Positions 14,640 through 22,153 of a DNA stretch of 22,153 bases are shown here, piece by piece. The stretch is from SKNW01 sp050485865 (lineage in GTDB: Bacteria > Gemmatimonadota > Gemmatimonadetes > Longimicrobiales > Gaopeijiaceae). The stretch is from contig JBJHCE010000037.1 of NCBI GenBank assembly GCA_050485865.1, positions 1 through 22,153 of the forward strand. Reading direction: 5' to 3'. A program made the translations under genes and the position numbers. The first letter of the stretch is position 1, and each line of letters opens with the position of its first letter. The notes below the pieces were generated by a model. The model was not told the DNA's origin and searched no databases. It saw nothing but the letters and a program-made list of their open reading frames with translations.

Positions 14640-16343
14640 TCAACGCCCGGCGGCGAACCCCGTCCTCCGGGCGTCGGCAACCCCGACGAGCCTTCCCGTG
14701 GCCGGATCCCGCGTCACCCCGTGCATCGACCCCATGCTCTGGTCGTAGGGGGCCACGAGCCCGAAGCCCACGCCCCAGGCCCTCAGTTCCTCCAGGGTGG
14801 CGAGGGGGAAACGTGACTCCGCGTCCACGCTCTCTCCTGCCGCATAGCCCCGGAAGCGGGGTGCGTGGATCGCGTCGTCCAGCTCCATGCCGTATCCCAG
14901 GAGGTTGATCAGCGTCATGGCCACCGCCCGCGAGGACATTCCCGGGGAGCCCAGCGCGGTGGTGGGGCGTCCCTGGTCGTCCAGGACCATGGTGGCGGGG
15001 AAGGGGGTGTTCACCCGCCGCCCCTCGCCAACCCGGACCCCCTGGAACCCGTTTCCGCTGTTCACCCCGACGCCCCCCACGGTGAGCCCGGTGGCGAAGG
15101 TGCTCCCGTACACGGTGTGGGTCATCGAGACCCAGTTGCCCTCCGCATCCACCACCACGATGTGGTTCGTGTCCGTGTCCTCCGGCTCCTCTCCACCCGC
15201 CCCCACCCCTGCCGGAAGCCCCGGAAGGGCGGCCATGGCCTCGCCGGTGCGGAGGTCCACCCGGAGCCCGCTTCCGGCCATGAGCCCCGCGAGCGAGCGG
15301 GCGTAGTCCTCCGACAGGAGGAGGTCCACCGGCACGTCCCGGGCCCGGGGATCCCCGGTGAAGCGGGCCACGTGCTGCTGCGCCAGGTCGTAGGCCTGCC
15401 GGATCAGCATGAGCGCCGTCGGCGACTCGGTATAGTGCCCGAGCGCACGCAGGTCGAAGTGGTCGAGGACATTCAGGATCATCCCGATGAAGATCCCCGC
15501 GTTCGAGGCCGGGGGCGCGCTCACGATCTCGCGCCCCTGGTAGCGGAAGCGAACGGGCTCGGGCCACCGGACCTCGTAGCCCGCGAGTTCCTCGGCGGTG
15601 ATCCGTCCTCCGGTCTCGTTCACCCGGGCCACGAAGGCCCGGGCCCACTCGCCGGTGTAGAAGTACTCGGGCCCTTCCTGCGCGAGCCTGCGGAGCGTCT
15701 CGGCGAGTTCGGGCTGCCGGAAGAGCGTTCCCACCTCCGGCGCCACCCCGTCCGGAAGGAAGATCCGCCTCGACTCGGGGTGCGTGGCCAGCCGCTCGCG
15801 GCCATCCATGATGTAGTAGTAGAGGTACGAGTACATGGGGAACCCCTCCTCCGCCGCCCGGATCGCCGGGGCCAGGTAATCGGCCCAGGGAAGCGTGCCG
15901 TAGCGCTCGGCCGCCTCGGCGAGGCCGCGCACCGTTCCGGGCACCCCGATGCGTCCACCCGAGGTGGTCCCCGAGGCCCCCGACTGCCGCGTCAGGTCGA
16001 GTTCGGCGTCCAGGTAGACGAGTTCGCCCTGCTCCGCGATGTAAATGAGTCCGCCGGTCCCCCCTGCGATCGTGGACATGTGGGGCTCCACCACCGGCTG
16101 GAGGAGAACGGCGGCGATCATCGCATCCACGGCGTTTCCCCCCGCCTCGAGGATCTCCACCATGGCCTCGTTCACCATCGGGTGCGATGACGAGACCATG
16201 TACCGATCCCCGGTCGCCGGCGCCTTCGGCCCCTGCCGGGGGGCGTCCTGCGCCACCAGGGCGGGGGCCGCGAGGATCAGGAACAAGGCGGCGCAAGGGA
16301 GCGCGCCGACCCGGGGCATGGACCAGGGGGCGAGGCGGGGCAT
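14640..16343 (-). CDS. Gamma-glutamyltransferase-family exported Ntn hydrolase
   Basis: Periplasmic or secreted enzyme of 567 residues in the GGT family, which cleaves or transfers gamma-glutamyl groups from glutathione and similar peptides and matures by self-cleavage. A signal peptide ends near ALVAQ (about 31). The large subunit has SSHPMVNEAMVEILEAGGNAVDA at 51 onward and VPGTVRGL at 134. The new N-terminal nucleophile should be Thr392 in DTNHIVVVDAEGNWVS; E. coli has TTH. The small subunit continues MTHTVYGSTFATG and LGSPGMSSRAVAMTLINLLGYGM with the family's Ser-Ser after PGM rather than PGG. The usual FRE-x-AP segment with the glutamate-binding Arg is replaced near 113-120 by AELDLTRQ, so true GGT activity is not certain. 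The ATG has AAGGAGG 6 bases upstream. Divergent from the KASIII gene. Confidence 0.92.
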   Translation of the reverse strand: MPRLAPWSMPRVGALPCAALFLILAAPALVAQDAPRQGPKAPATGDRYMVSSSHPMVNEAMVEILEAGGNAVDAMIAAVLLQPVVEPHMSTIAGGTGGLIYIAEQGELVYLDAELDLTRQSGASGTTSGGRIGVPGTVRGLAEAAERYGTLPWADYLAPAIRAAEEGFPMYSYLYYYIMDGRERLATHPESRRIFLPDGVAPEVGTLFRQPELAETLRRLAQEGPEYFYTGEWARAFVARVNETGGRITAEELAGYEVRWPEPVRFRYQGREIVSAPPASNAGIFIGMILNVLDHFDLRALGHYTESPTALMLIRQAYDLAQQHVARFTGDPRARDVPVDLLLSEDYARSLAGLMAGSGLRVDLRTGEAMAALPGLPAGVGAGGEEPEDTDTNHIVVVDAEGNWVSMTHTVYGSTFATGLTVGGVGVNSGNGFQGVRVGEGRRVNTPFPATMVLDDQGRPTTALGSPGMSSRAVAMTLINLLGYGMELDDAIHAPRFRGYAAGESVDAESRFPLATLEELRAWGVGFGLVAPYDQSMGSMHGVTRDPATGRLVGVADARRTGFAAGR

Positions 16344-16439
16344 GGGGTTCCTCCTTGGGATGCGTTGGGCTCAGGCTCATCATGCGGTGGGCGCGCGTCG
16401 CGGGGCAAGCCCGATGGGGGTGTCCGCGTGAGGGGCCGA

Positions 16440-16469
16440 TTGCCACCGGTTCGGAACCCATCCTAGGTT
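16440..16469 (+). promoter_or_regulatory. Candidate sigma-70-like promoter for the KASIII gene
   Basis: TTGCCA (16440-16445), an 18-base spacer and TAGGTT (16464-16469) lie 51 bases before the GTG of the KASIII-like gene in the 176-base divergent region. The -35 matches consensus at five of six positions, the -10 only loosely. Read by eye only. Confidence 0.3.
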
Positions 16470-16519
16470 GGGACGCCCCGGCTCCGTTCCTCTCCCCCCG
16501 GCTTCGAGGCCATTCCATC

Positions 16520-17584
16520 GTGCGCACCGTCATCGTCGGTACCGGCTGCTGCATTCCCGAACGGGTCGTGACGAACGACCACTTCCTGGACCACGACTTC
16601 CGGGGCGCCGACGGTGCCCCCCTGGGAAAGCCCAACGAGGAAATCCTCCGGCAGTTCGAGGAGATCACCGGAATCCGCGAGCGCCGGTGGGCACGGGACG
16701 ACCAGGTGACGACGGACCTGGCGGTGGAGGCGGCAGGCCACGCCCTCGACGCCTCGGAGATCGACCCCGAGTCCCTCGACGTGATCATCGTGGCCCACAA
16801 CTTCGGCGACGTCCGGGCGGGGGGGCGCCACTCCGACCTCGTCCCCGCCCTGGCCGCCCGTGTCAAGGCGCGTCTCGGAATCACGAACCCCCGGGCCATC
16901 GCCTTCGACCTCGTCTTCGGGTGCCCGGGGTGGCTCCAGGCGGTCCTCCTGGTGGATGACATGGTGCAGGCGGGAAGCGCGCGCCGGGCCCTCGTCATCG
17001 GCGCCGACACCCTTTCCCGCATCTCGGATCCCCACGACCGCGACAGCCTCATCTACGCGGACGGGGCCGGAGCCGTGGTGCTGGAAGCCCGACACGGGGA
17101 TGCGGGGATCCTGGCCTCCGCAGCGAGGACCGACGCCGCCGATCACGCCGGACTCCTCCGGATGGGGACCTCGTACCACCCGGACACCTTCCTCGAGGCC
17201 CTCTTCCTGAAGATGGAAGGCCGGAAGGTCTACCGGTACGCCCTCGGCATGGTGGCAGCGGCCATGAAGGAGGTCCTGGACGGTGCCGGGGTCCATCCGC
17301 ACGAGGTCCGGAAGTTCCTCCTCCACCAGGCGAACGGGAAGATGGACGAGGCGATCCTGGAAGCGCTCTTCCGGCTCTACGGGCTGGAGAGCCCGGACCC
17401 GGCGGTTCTCCCTCTCACCATCGCGTGGCTCGGGAACTCCTCCGTGGCCACCGTCCCCACCCTCCTGGACCTCATTGTCCGGGGGGAGCTCGAGGGGCAC
17501 GGCCTCGAGCCCGGTGACCTCGTGGTCCTCGCTTCCGTGGGGGCCGGGATGCACATCAACGCGGCACTGGTGCGGTGGGGGTGA
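16520..17584 (+). CDS. 3-oxoacyl-ACP synthase III (KASIII/FabH-like)
   Basis: Cytosolic thiolase-fold enzyme of 354 residues that condenses an acyl-CoA starter with malonyl-ACP, or a related Claisen condensation. The Cys-His-Asn triad is complete: Cys135 in FDLVFGCPGWLQ, His269 in LLHQANGKM and Asn306 in WLGNSSVAT. FEEITGIRERRW at 46 is the usual FabH substrate-loop region, and AHNFGDVRAGGRHSDLVPALAARVK near 92 matches a Bacteroidetes/Gemmatimonadetes-type subgroup as I remember it. The GTG at 16520 is chosen because the fold begins directly with VRTVIVGTGC; a GAGG lies 10 bases upstream. No fab, ACP or polyketide genes are nearby, so this could be the housekeeping FabH located apart from its pathway, or a specialised homologue. 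Divergent from GGT. Confidence 0.9.
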   Translation: MRTVIVGTGCCIPERVVTNDHFLDHDFRGADGAPLGKPNEEILRQFEEITGIRERRWARDDQVTTDLAVEAAGHALDASEIDPESLDVIIVAHNFGDVRAGGRHSDLVPALAARVKARLGITNPRAIAFDLVFGCPGWLQAVLLVDDMVQAGSARRALVIGADTLSRISDPHDRDSLIYADGAGAVVLEARHGDAGILASAARTDAADHAGLLRMGTSYHPDTFLEALFLKMEGRKVYRYALGMVAAAMKEVLDGAGVHPHEVRKFLLHQANGKMDEAILEALFRLYGLESPDPAVLPLTIAWLGNSSVATVPTLLDLIVRGELEGHGLEPGDLVVLASVGAGMHINAALVRWG

Positions 17585-17622
17585 TCCGTGCTCCGGGCAA
17601 CCTGCGCGTAAAGGGTTGAGAC

Positions 17623-17643
17623 CCGGGCGAAACCGGCGCCCGG
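17623..17643 (+). terminator. GC-rich stem-loop between KASIII and serine hydrolase genes
   Basis: CCGGGCG (17623-17629) pairs perfectly with CGCCCGG (17637-17643) across a 7-base loop, 39 bases after the KASIII stop and 22 before the next ATG. No T run follows. It may act as a terminator or as a leader hairpin near the ribosome site of the next gene. Confidence 0.4.
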
Positions 17644-17665
17644 CCTACACCCCCGGAGACCTCCC

Positions 17666-19111
17666 ATGCCATCGAACCGCAAGGCGACCCCCCGCAGAGC
17701 TTCCGCTCCGGGGTTCACGGTCCTTCTCGTTGTTCCTGTCCTCCTCCCGGGGTGCGGAGGTGGGGACGGTAGCACCACGCCCACGGCGCCCCCGCCGCCG
17801 CCCCCGCCCCCCGCGCCGGTCATCGCGAGCGTGACCGTGACCCTCCCCGCCGGTGGTCTCGAGGTGGGCCAGGCCGCGACCCCCCAGGCGGAGGCCCGGG
17901 CCGCGGACGGCACGGTGATCCAGACCAGCTTCACCTGGAGCTCCACGGTCCCGGCGGTGGCCACGGTCTCGCCTGCGGGTGAGGTCCGGGGCCGAACGGC
18001 CGGGACCACCGCCATCCGGGCCACGGCCGGGGGCGTGACCGGTTCCGCCGATCTTTCGGTGGACCCCATGGACCTCGCGGCGTTCGTCGCCGAGGTTCGT
18101 GCCGCCCGGGGACTCCCGGCCATGGGAGGCGCCATCGTCACCCGCGACGGCCTCGTCGGGATCGGAGTCGCGGGCGAACGCCGCTTCGGAGCCGGCCCCG
18201 CGGTGACCCTCGACGACCGATGGCACATCGGGTCGAACCTGAAGGCGATCACCGGCGCCCTCGCGGCGGTGGCCGTGTCCCGGGGCTCGCTTTCGTGGGA
18301 CCGCACGGTGGCCGAGGCCTTCCCGGAGCTGGATGCGGTGATGCGGGACGAGTACCGCGACGTCACCCTCCGGGACCTCCTGGCGAACCGGGGGCAGATC
18401 CGGAACGATCCCCCGGGCGGCACCTACGCCGGCCCCACCGCCCGTGCCCAGCGGGAGGCCATGGTGGCGTGGGCGCTCCAGGCGCCCCCCATCGGCCCGC
18501 TCGGCGGCTACCACTACAGCAATCCCGGGTTCGTGATCGCCGGGGCGATGATCGAACGGGCCCTCGGCGGGGACTTCGAGGAGCTCCTGGCCTCGGAGTT
18601 CATGCACCCCATGGACGCCCGATCGCTGGGGTGGGGGCCGACCACCGGGGTGGGGGGGATGGATCAACCGGTGGGGCACCGACCTGCCGCCGGGGGAGGC
18701 TGGACTCCATGCGAGGCCTGCGACAACCCGCCAGGGCTTTCCGCGGCCGGGCGCGCGCACATGTCGCTGGGCGACTGGGCCAGGGTGGTCCAGGAGTTCC
18801 TGAAGGCAGACCACGGCAGCTCTCCCCTCATCCAGGCATCCCATGGGCGCACGCTCTTCACCGGCATCACCCCGATGGCGAACCCGGAAAACCATTACGC
18901 CCTGGGCTGGATCATGACCACGCGGAGCTGGGGTGGGCGCACGGCCACGCACTCCGGCTCGAACGTCTCGAACCATTCCGTGGCCTGGCTCGGCCTGGAC
19001 ACCGGCGTGGCGTTCCTCGCCCTCACGAACTCCGCCGACGGGAACGCGACGCTTTCGGCCATGGACGACGTCGTGTCGGGGCTCCTGGCCCGCTGGCAGG
19101 CGCTCCCCTGA
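17666..19111 (+). CDS. Lipoprotein serine hydrolase (class C beta-lactamase fold) with Ig-like domain
   Basis: Envelope serine hydrolase of 481 residues. A lipobox LPGC (Cys30) is followed by a Gly/Thr linker and an eight-proline run (43-50), then a BIG2-like Ig domain (about 52-132: VIASVTVTLPAGGLEVGQ, then SSTVPAVATVSPAGEVRG). The hydrolase domain (about 135-480) has the SxxK motif GSNLK with Ser190 and Lys193, YSN at 284-286, and HSG at 429-431 in place of the KTG of penicillin-binding proteins. This set is typical of the beta-lactamase-related (PF00144) family, which includes D-aminopeptidases, esterases and carboxypeptidases, so antibiotic resistance should not be assumed. An unusual CEAC pair (Cys349, Cys352) could form a disulfide. 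GGAG lies 7 bases before the ATG. Convergent with the metalloprotease, 10 bases apart. Confidence 0.92.
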   Translation: MPSNRKATPRRASAPGFTVLLVVPVLLPGCGGGDGSTTPTAPPPPPPPPAPVIASVTVTLPAGGLEVGQAATPQAEARAADGTVIQTSFTWSSTVPAVATVSPAGEVRGRTAGTTAIRATAGGVTGSADLSVDPMDLAAFVAEVRAARGLPAMGGAIVTRDGLVGIGVAGERRFGAGPAVTLDDRWHIGSNLKAITGALAAVAVSRGSLSWDRTVAEAFPELDAVMRDEYRDVTLRDLLANRGQIRNDPPGGTYAGPTARAQREAMVAWALQAPPIGPLGGYHYSNPGFVIAGAMIERALGGDFEELLASEFMHPMDARSLGWGPTTGVGGMDQPVGHRPAAGGGWTPCEACDNPPGLSAAGRAHMSLGDWARVVQEFLKADHGSSPLIQASHGRTLFTGITPMANPENHYALGWIMTTRSWGGRTATHSGSNVSNHSVAWLGLDTGVAFLALTNSADGNATLSAMDDVVSGLLARWQALP

Positions 19112-19121
19112 GACCGGGGGG

Positions 19122-21758
19122 CTACCCTCCCGTCTGCATTCCTGCCTCCAGCGACTTCCCGATCCAGGCCCGGGCTTCCTGGAAGTGGGCCCTCGCGTAG
19201 GCGTCGAGGCCGCTCCCACCGAGGGCCCGGGCGAGCCGGGCGTCCAGCGCCACGAGCTCAGCCCTGGCCAGGGCCCGGGCGTCGGCAGGGGTCCGGTCCG
19301 GCGGGTCCACCACGAGGGTCGTCATCCGCTCGAGCCACGCGCGCTGCAGGTCCCGGCGCAGCGAATCCGGGCTCCGGGCCTGGCTCCCCTCGACCTCGGC
19401 CCACACCGCCCGGGTCACCTCGCGGAAGAGCTCCGGCAGCGTGAGAACCTGGTCCGCGCCGTACCGCATCTCGGCATCGCGCATCCGGGCGAGCCGAAGC
19501 GGCTGGAAGAGCTGGGTCAGGTAGCCTGCCTGGAGTCCGCTGATCCGCTCGTGGAAGGGAAAGTCGATGCGGCCCTGGTAGGTGTTCGTGATCCCCCAGT
19601 GGCTCCACCGCTCCGGCCCGAGTCGGGCCAGGGTGGCGGGCTCGAGGCGGTAGGCCTCCTCGCCGAAGACCCGCTCCGCGATGAACCCCAGGGCCCGCCT
19701 CTGCTCCGACCGGGTCACGGGTACGAAGGGTCCCCGGTCCGCCTCGTCCCCCACCCGGGTCCGGTAGACGTACTCGCCCCCGATGTACTTGAGCGCCGGC
19801 GCAGCCGCCTGCCCGTACTGACCGAGGAGCGCCTGGAAGGCCCCGGTCAGGTCGGCGTAGCGGGTGTTGTCATCGAGGACCGTTTCGGGAAGCCGCGCCC
19901 AGAGCTCGTCCACCATGGCGGTCCGCTCGATTCCCCACCCCAGCGGGTCCGCGGAGAGGTCATAGGTGTTCACCGACGGGTCCATGGCCCCGGCGCCGGA
20001 GCCGTCTTCGTCGGCCCCGTAGGTACGCCCCGGGGTCTCGGCCAGCCGCGCCAGCTCCGCCGCCCGCTCGGCGCTCGGCGTGTAGCCGTAGGCGATCTTC
20101 CACCGGTCTGCGGAGCCAACCACCGGTGAGTAGAAGTAGCCCTGCTCGGTTCCCTCGGGCGCCACGTTCGGCGCGTGGTAGTCCATGACCGAACTCACGA
20201 GGCCGTGCTCCCGGACCCAGGCCCGGTCATGGAGCCGATCGACCGGGGTGTCCGTGGATGCGCGGAAGTTGTGGCGGAGCCCCAGGGTATGCCCGACCTC
20301 GTGCATCACGACCCAGCGCACCGCTTCGCCCAGGTACGCGTCGGGGAGGGGGTCACCGGGTGAGATCTCGCCCCGTGCCCCCAGGATCGCCCGAAGGAAG
20401 AGCCCCTGGTCCGACAGCACCCCGGCGAGATGGGCATGGTCCGAGGGGTCGATGATTCCCGCCGCCAGCTCGAAGGCGGTCTGCGGGTCCACCAGGTTCC
20501 GCCATCCCGAGCGGAAACCCAGGATCATCTGGGCCTCGTAGAGCTGGTTCGCATCGAGGATCTCGCCGGTGCGCGGGTCTACCGTGGAGGGCCCGATGGC
20601 GCTGTAGCCCGCCTGCTCCGAGGTGTTCCAGCGCAGGGTGGGGAAGCGGATGTCATCGGGGTCCGCGTCTTCGGGGAGGAGGGCGGCCCGGATCCCATCC
20701 CGGAACCCTGCCTCCTCGAAGGCCGGCTGCCACGCCTCGATTCCCTCGATGAACCACTGCCGGTACGCCTCGGGGATCGTGTGGTCCAGGTAGTAGACAA
20801 TGGGCTTCACCGGGTCGCAGAGCCCGTCGGGCCCCGGGGCCCCGTCGCATTCGAGCCGCCACCGGTTCACGTAGCGGACGAAGTGGGTCTCCTCGTCGGC
20901 GGTGAAGTCCTTGTGGGCGGTGATGAAGTACCCGACCCTGTCATCGGCCAGCCGGGGCTCCATGGGCACCTCGGGGAGTCGTGCCAGGGTGTGATGAACC
21001 TCCACCGAGATGAAGCGACCGTCGGCCACCGCTCCGGTGCTCACGGGCTGGGGCGGACGGTAGGTCAGCAGCGTGCGGATGTTCAGGTTGTCGGGGAAGG
21101 CGGCCACCCGCTCGAGGGCGCTCCGCCCCCGGTCGAAGCTCGGAGCCGGTCCCGGCCCCGCTCCCGTGGAGGTGAGGCCCCGGAGCCGCTGGCTGAGGCC
21201 GGCCAGGTCGCCCACGAACCAGTTCGTCACCTCGACCAGGTGCACCGCCTCGTCGGTCCCTTCGTTCCGCGTGGCCTCGATTCGCGCCGTCTCCACCACC
21301 GAGGGGGTAAAGGAGAGCTCCACGGCGAGCGCCTGGGGGGTCCCGGGTTCGGCCTGGTACCGGTGCGGCTTCCGGAGGAGAAAGAGTTGGTCGGCCCGAC
21401 GCTCGAGGGCCACCACGTCGGCCTCGAAAAGGTTCAGCATCGTCCCCCCGTAGAGGCCGCCGGCTCCAACCCCCCGGGCCACCTTGAACTCCATCAGGAA
21501 GTCCTCGCCGAGCCGCGCCGCCGGGACCGCCATGTAGAGCTTTTCGTCGTCGGTCCGGTACAGGTCGAAGAATCCTTCCAGCTGGGTGGCCTCGCCCACC
21601 AGCCGCTCGAACGGATCGGAGGGCGCGGCCGGTGCGTCCTGGGGCGTGGGGGTCGCCTCGGCGCCGCCGGGGCGGAAGGTGCTGCACCCGGCCATTCCGA
21701 GGGCCAGCGCCAGCAGGAGGACAACGGGCTTCGTGGGCAACGTGGGGGAGGGGGACAT
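19122..21758 (-). CDS. Large lipoprotein zinc metalloprotease (metzincin, DUF5117/DUF4953-like)
   Basis: Probable outer-envelope endopeptidase of 878 residues. The lipoprotein leader ends in MAGC (Cys25). Around 70-300 is a beta-rich region (LYMAVPAARLGEDFLMEFKV, later NLNIRTLLTYRPP) like the DUF5117/DUF5118 N-terminal part of this family as I remember it. The catalytic zinc site is a textbook metzincin motif, HEVGHTLGLRH at 486-496 (His486, Glu487, His490, His496), with a Met-turn SSVMDY near Met525. YYLDHTIPEAYRQWFIEGIEAWQPAFEEAGF at 322 onward is the helix and strand region before the site. A helical domain of about 200 residues ends the protein. The ATG at 21758 has GGGAG 7 bases upstream. 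The substrate is unknown; proteins or peptides are expected. Its neighbours include other exported hydrolases. Confidence 0.93.
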   Translation of the reverse strand: MSPSPTLPTKPVVLLLALALGMAGCSTFRPGGAEATPTPQDAPAAPSDPFERLVGEATQLEGFFDLYRTDDEKLYMAVPAARLGEDFLMEFKVARGVGAGGLYGGTMLNLFEADVVALERRADQLFLLRKPHRYQAEPGTPQALAVELSFTPSVVETARIEATRNEGTDEAVHLVEVTNWFVGDLAGLSQRLRGLTSTGAGPGPAPSFDRGRSALERVAAFPDNLNIRTLLTYRPPQPVSTGAVADGRFISVEVHHTLARLPEVPMEPRLADDRVGYFITAHKDFTADEETHFVRYVNRWRLECDGAPGPDGLCDPVKPIVYYLDHTIPEAYRQWFIEGIEAWQPAFEEAGFRDGIRAALLPEDADPDDIRFPTLRWNTSEQAGYSAIGPSTVDPRTGEILDANQLYEAQMILGFRSGWRNLVDPQTAFELAAGIIDPSDHAHLAGVLSDQGLFLRAILGARGEISPGDPLPDAYLGEAVRWVVMHEVGHTLGLRHNFRASTDTPVDRLHDRAWVREHGLVSSVMDYHAPNVAPEGTEQGYFYSPVVGSADRWKIAYGYTPSAERAAELARLAETPGRTYGADEDGSGAGAMDPSVNTYDLSADPLGWGIERTAMVDELWARLPETVLDDNTRYADLTGAFQALLGQYGQAAAPALKYIGGEYVYRTRVGDEADRGPFVPVTRSEQRRALGFIAERVFGEEAYRLEPATLARLGPERWSHWGITNTYQGRIDFPFHERISGLQAGYLTQLFQPLRLARMRDAEMRYGADQVLTLPELFREVTRAVWAEVEGSQARSPDSLRRDLQRAWLERMTTLVVDPPDRTPADARALARAELVALDARLARALGGSGLDAYARAHFQEARAWIGKSLEAGMQTGG

Positions 21759-21893
21759 GGGCGAGCTCCCGTATCGAGGTTCCTGGGATGGGAGGCCTGC
21801 GGGTCCGTCGAGGGCGTCGGGTCCCTTCAGGATGCCTGATCCGTGCCTCGGAGGGCAAGGGCTTCCAGGGGGCGGTGCCTCGTCACTCCGGGA

Positions 21894-22153
21894 TCACCCC
21901 GCTGGGTCGCTGAGTCCGGGAAGGCGAAACCGGCGCTTTGCGGCCAGGAGGGAATGGTAGGCCCCGGGCCCGAGCAGGGCCACCACCAGCGCCAGAACGG
22001 CTCTCGGGGTCGCGGTGCTCCGAACGCTCCGCAGGAGGGCCCGGCGCGCGGCGGGAAAGTCGGCCAGATGCATCAGGAGGAGCCCGGCCTCGTGAAGGCA
22101 CCGGCCCTGGGCCGCACGGAAGAAGCGGACCGCGCCCGCGGGATACCTGTCCG
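21894..22153 (-). CDS. 3' end of a gene, possibly a glycosyltransferase (partial)
   Basis: An open frame enters from the right edge (first full codon ends at 22151) and stops with TGA at 21894-21896, giving the last 85 residues of a protein whose start is outside. It reads RYPAGAVRFFRAAQGRC, then HLADFPAARRALLRSVRSTATP, a hydrophobic VLALVVALLGPGAY and a basic end AAKRRFRLPGL. The Arg/Leu/Ala pattern with a hydrophobic stretch before a basic tail recalls the C-termini of some family 2 glycosyltransferases, but there is no catalytic motif to confirm this. Of the frames here it has the most protein-like composition; a competing minus frame at 21883-22101 is Pro/Arg/Ser-rich and judged a shadow. 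It is 135 bases upstream of the metalloprotease on the same strand. Confidence 0.5.
   Translation of the reverse strand, partial: DRYPAGAVRFFRAAQGRCLHEAGLLLMHLADFPAARRALLRSVRSTATPRAVLALVVALLGPGAYHSLLAAKRRFRLPGLSDPAG

Noticed and set aside
14626..17052. An 808-codon minus-strand open frame around the GGT gene
   Set aside because: It overlaps GGT in another frame on the same strand and runs into the KASIII gene antisense; mostly Arg/Gly/Pro, no motifs.
17782..17817. CCG/CCC run as a possible contingency repeat
   Set aside because: The codons vary (CCG and CCC mixed) and encode a Pro8 hinge after the lipoprotein linker; slippage-prone identical units are not present.
17666..19111. Beta-lactam resistance gene
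   Set aside because: The SxxK/YSN/HSG set belongs to the broad PF00144 group, most of which are peptidases or esterases, and no ampR-like regulator is adjacent.
21883..22101. A 72-codon minus-strand open frame at the right edge
   Set aside because: Pro/Arg/Ser-rich and starts at a GTG with no ribosome site; the alternative frame ending at 21894 is more protein-like.
1..22153. CRISPR array, tRNA, rRNA, transposase or phage genes
   Set aside because: No regularly spaced repeats, no recognisable tRNA cloverleaf or rRNA core sequence, and no integrase or transposase motifs were seen on either strand.

Overview
The window is high-GC bacterial DNA, almost fully coding, with strong third-position G/C bias. 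That bias leaves very long spurious antisense frames opposite the real genes. The gene mix suggests a Gram-negative, peptide-degrading bacterium, most likely Gemmatimonadota or a close relative. The evidence is lipoprotein (Sec/lipobox) and Tat leaders, a TonB C-terminal domain, a PNAG system, a DUF885 peptidase, an M14 carboxypeptidase, a DUF5117-like metzincin, a Bacteroidetes/Gemmatimonadetes-style KASIII and a group II decarboxylase. This assignment is inference: there is no rRNA or other marker gene in the window. I see no tRNA, rRNA, CRISPR array, IS element or phage gene.

Left part (1-3787, + strand): pgaB-pgaC-pgaD, an exopolysaccharide operon for poly-beta-1,6-N-acetylglucosamine. 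Both gene junctions are ATGA overlaps. The pgaB start, and probably pgaA, lie off the left edge. Next, on the minus strand (3803-4732), is a DUF6152/DUF6644 pair: a small exported protein and a four-helix membrane protein of unknown function. A HAD phosphatase diverges from it (4889-5596). It is followed by an unfamiliar lipoprotein with two lipocalin-like repeats (5683-6567) and a PLP-dependent group II amino-acid decarboxylase (6676-8232).

Middle part: a minus-strand set runs DUF885 peptidase (11374-9251), TonB-C-domain lipoprotein (9124-8657) and SufE (8660-8229), the last two sharing an ATGA overlap. The 433-base gap upstream of DUF885 holds the C-terminal half of a PIN-domain (VapC-type) toxin, which appears to be a decayed gene. 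A plus-strand pair follows: an M14 metallocarboxypeptidase with calcium-loop-like insertions (11808-13655) and a Tat-exported metallophosphoesterase (13663-14613).

Right part: a divergent gamma-glutamyltransferase (16343-14640, minus) and KASIII/FabH-like synthase (16520-17584, plus). Then a lipoprotein serine hydrolase of the class C beta-lactamase fold, fused to an Ig-like domain (17666-19111). A large zinc metalloprotease converges on it (21758-19122, minus). The right edge carries the 3' end of another minus-strand gene, possibly a glycosyltransferase.

The clearest theme is exported hydrolases: from 9.2 to 21.8 kb there are six probable envelope or secreted enzymes, of which DUF885, M14, GGT and the metzincin should act on peptides. 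Together they look like a peptide-scavenging neighbourhood rather than one operon. I found no convincing new defence or mobile system. The least explained items are the DUF6152/DUF6644 pair, the duplicated lipoprotein, the tonB-sufE coupling and the divergent GGT.
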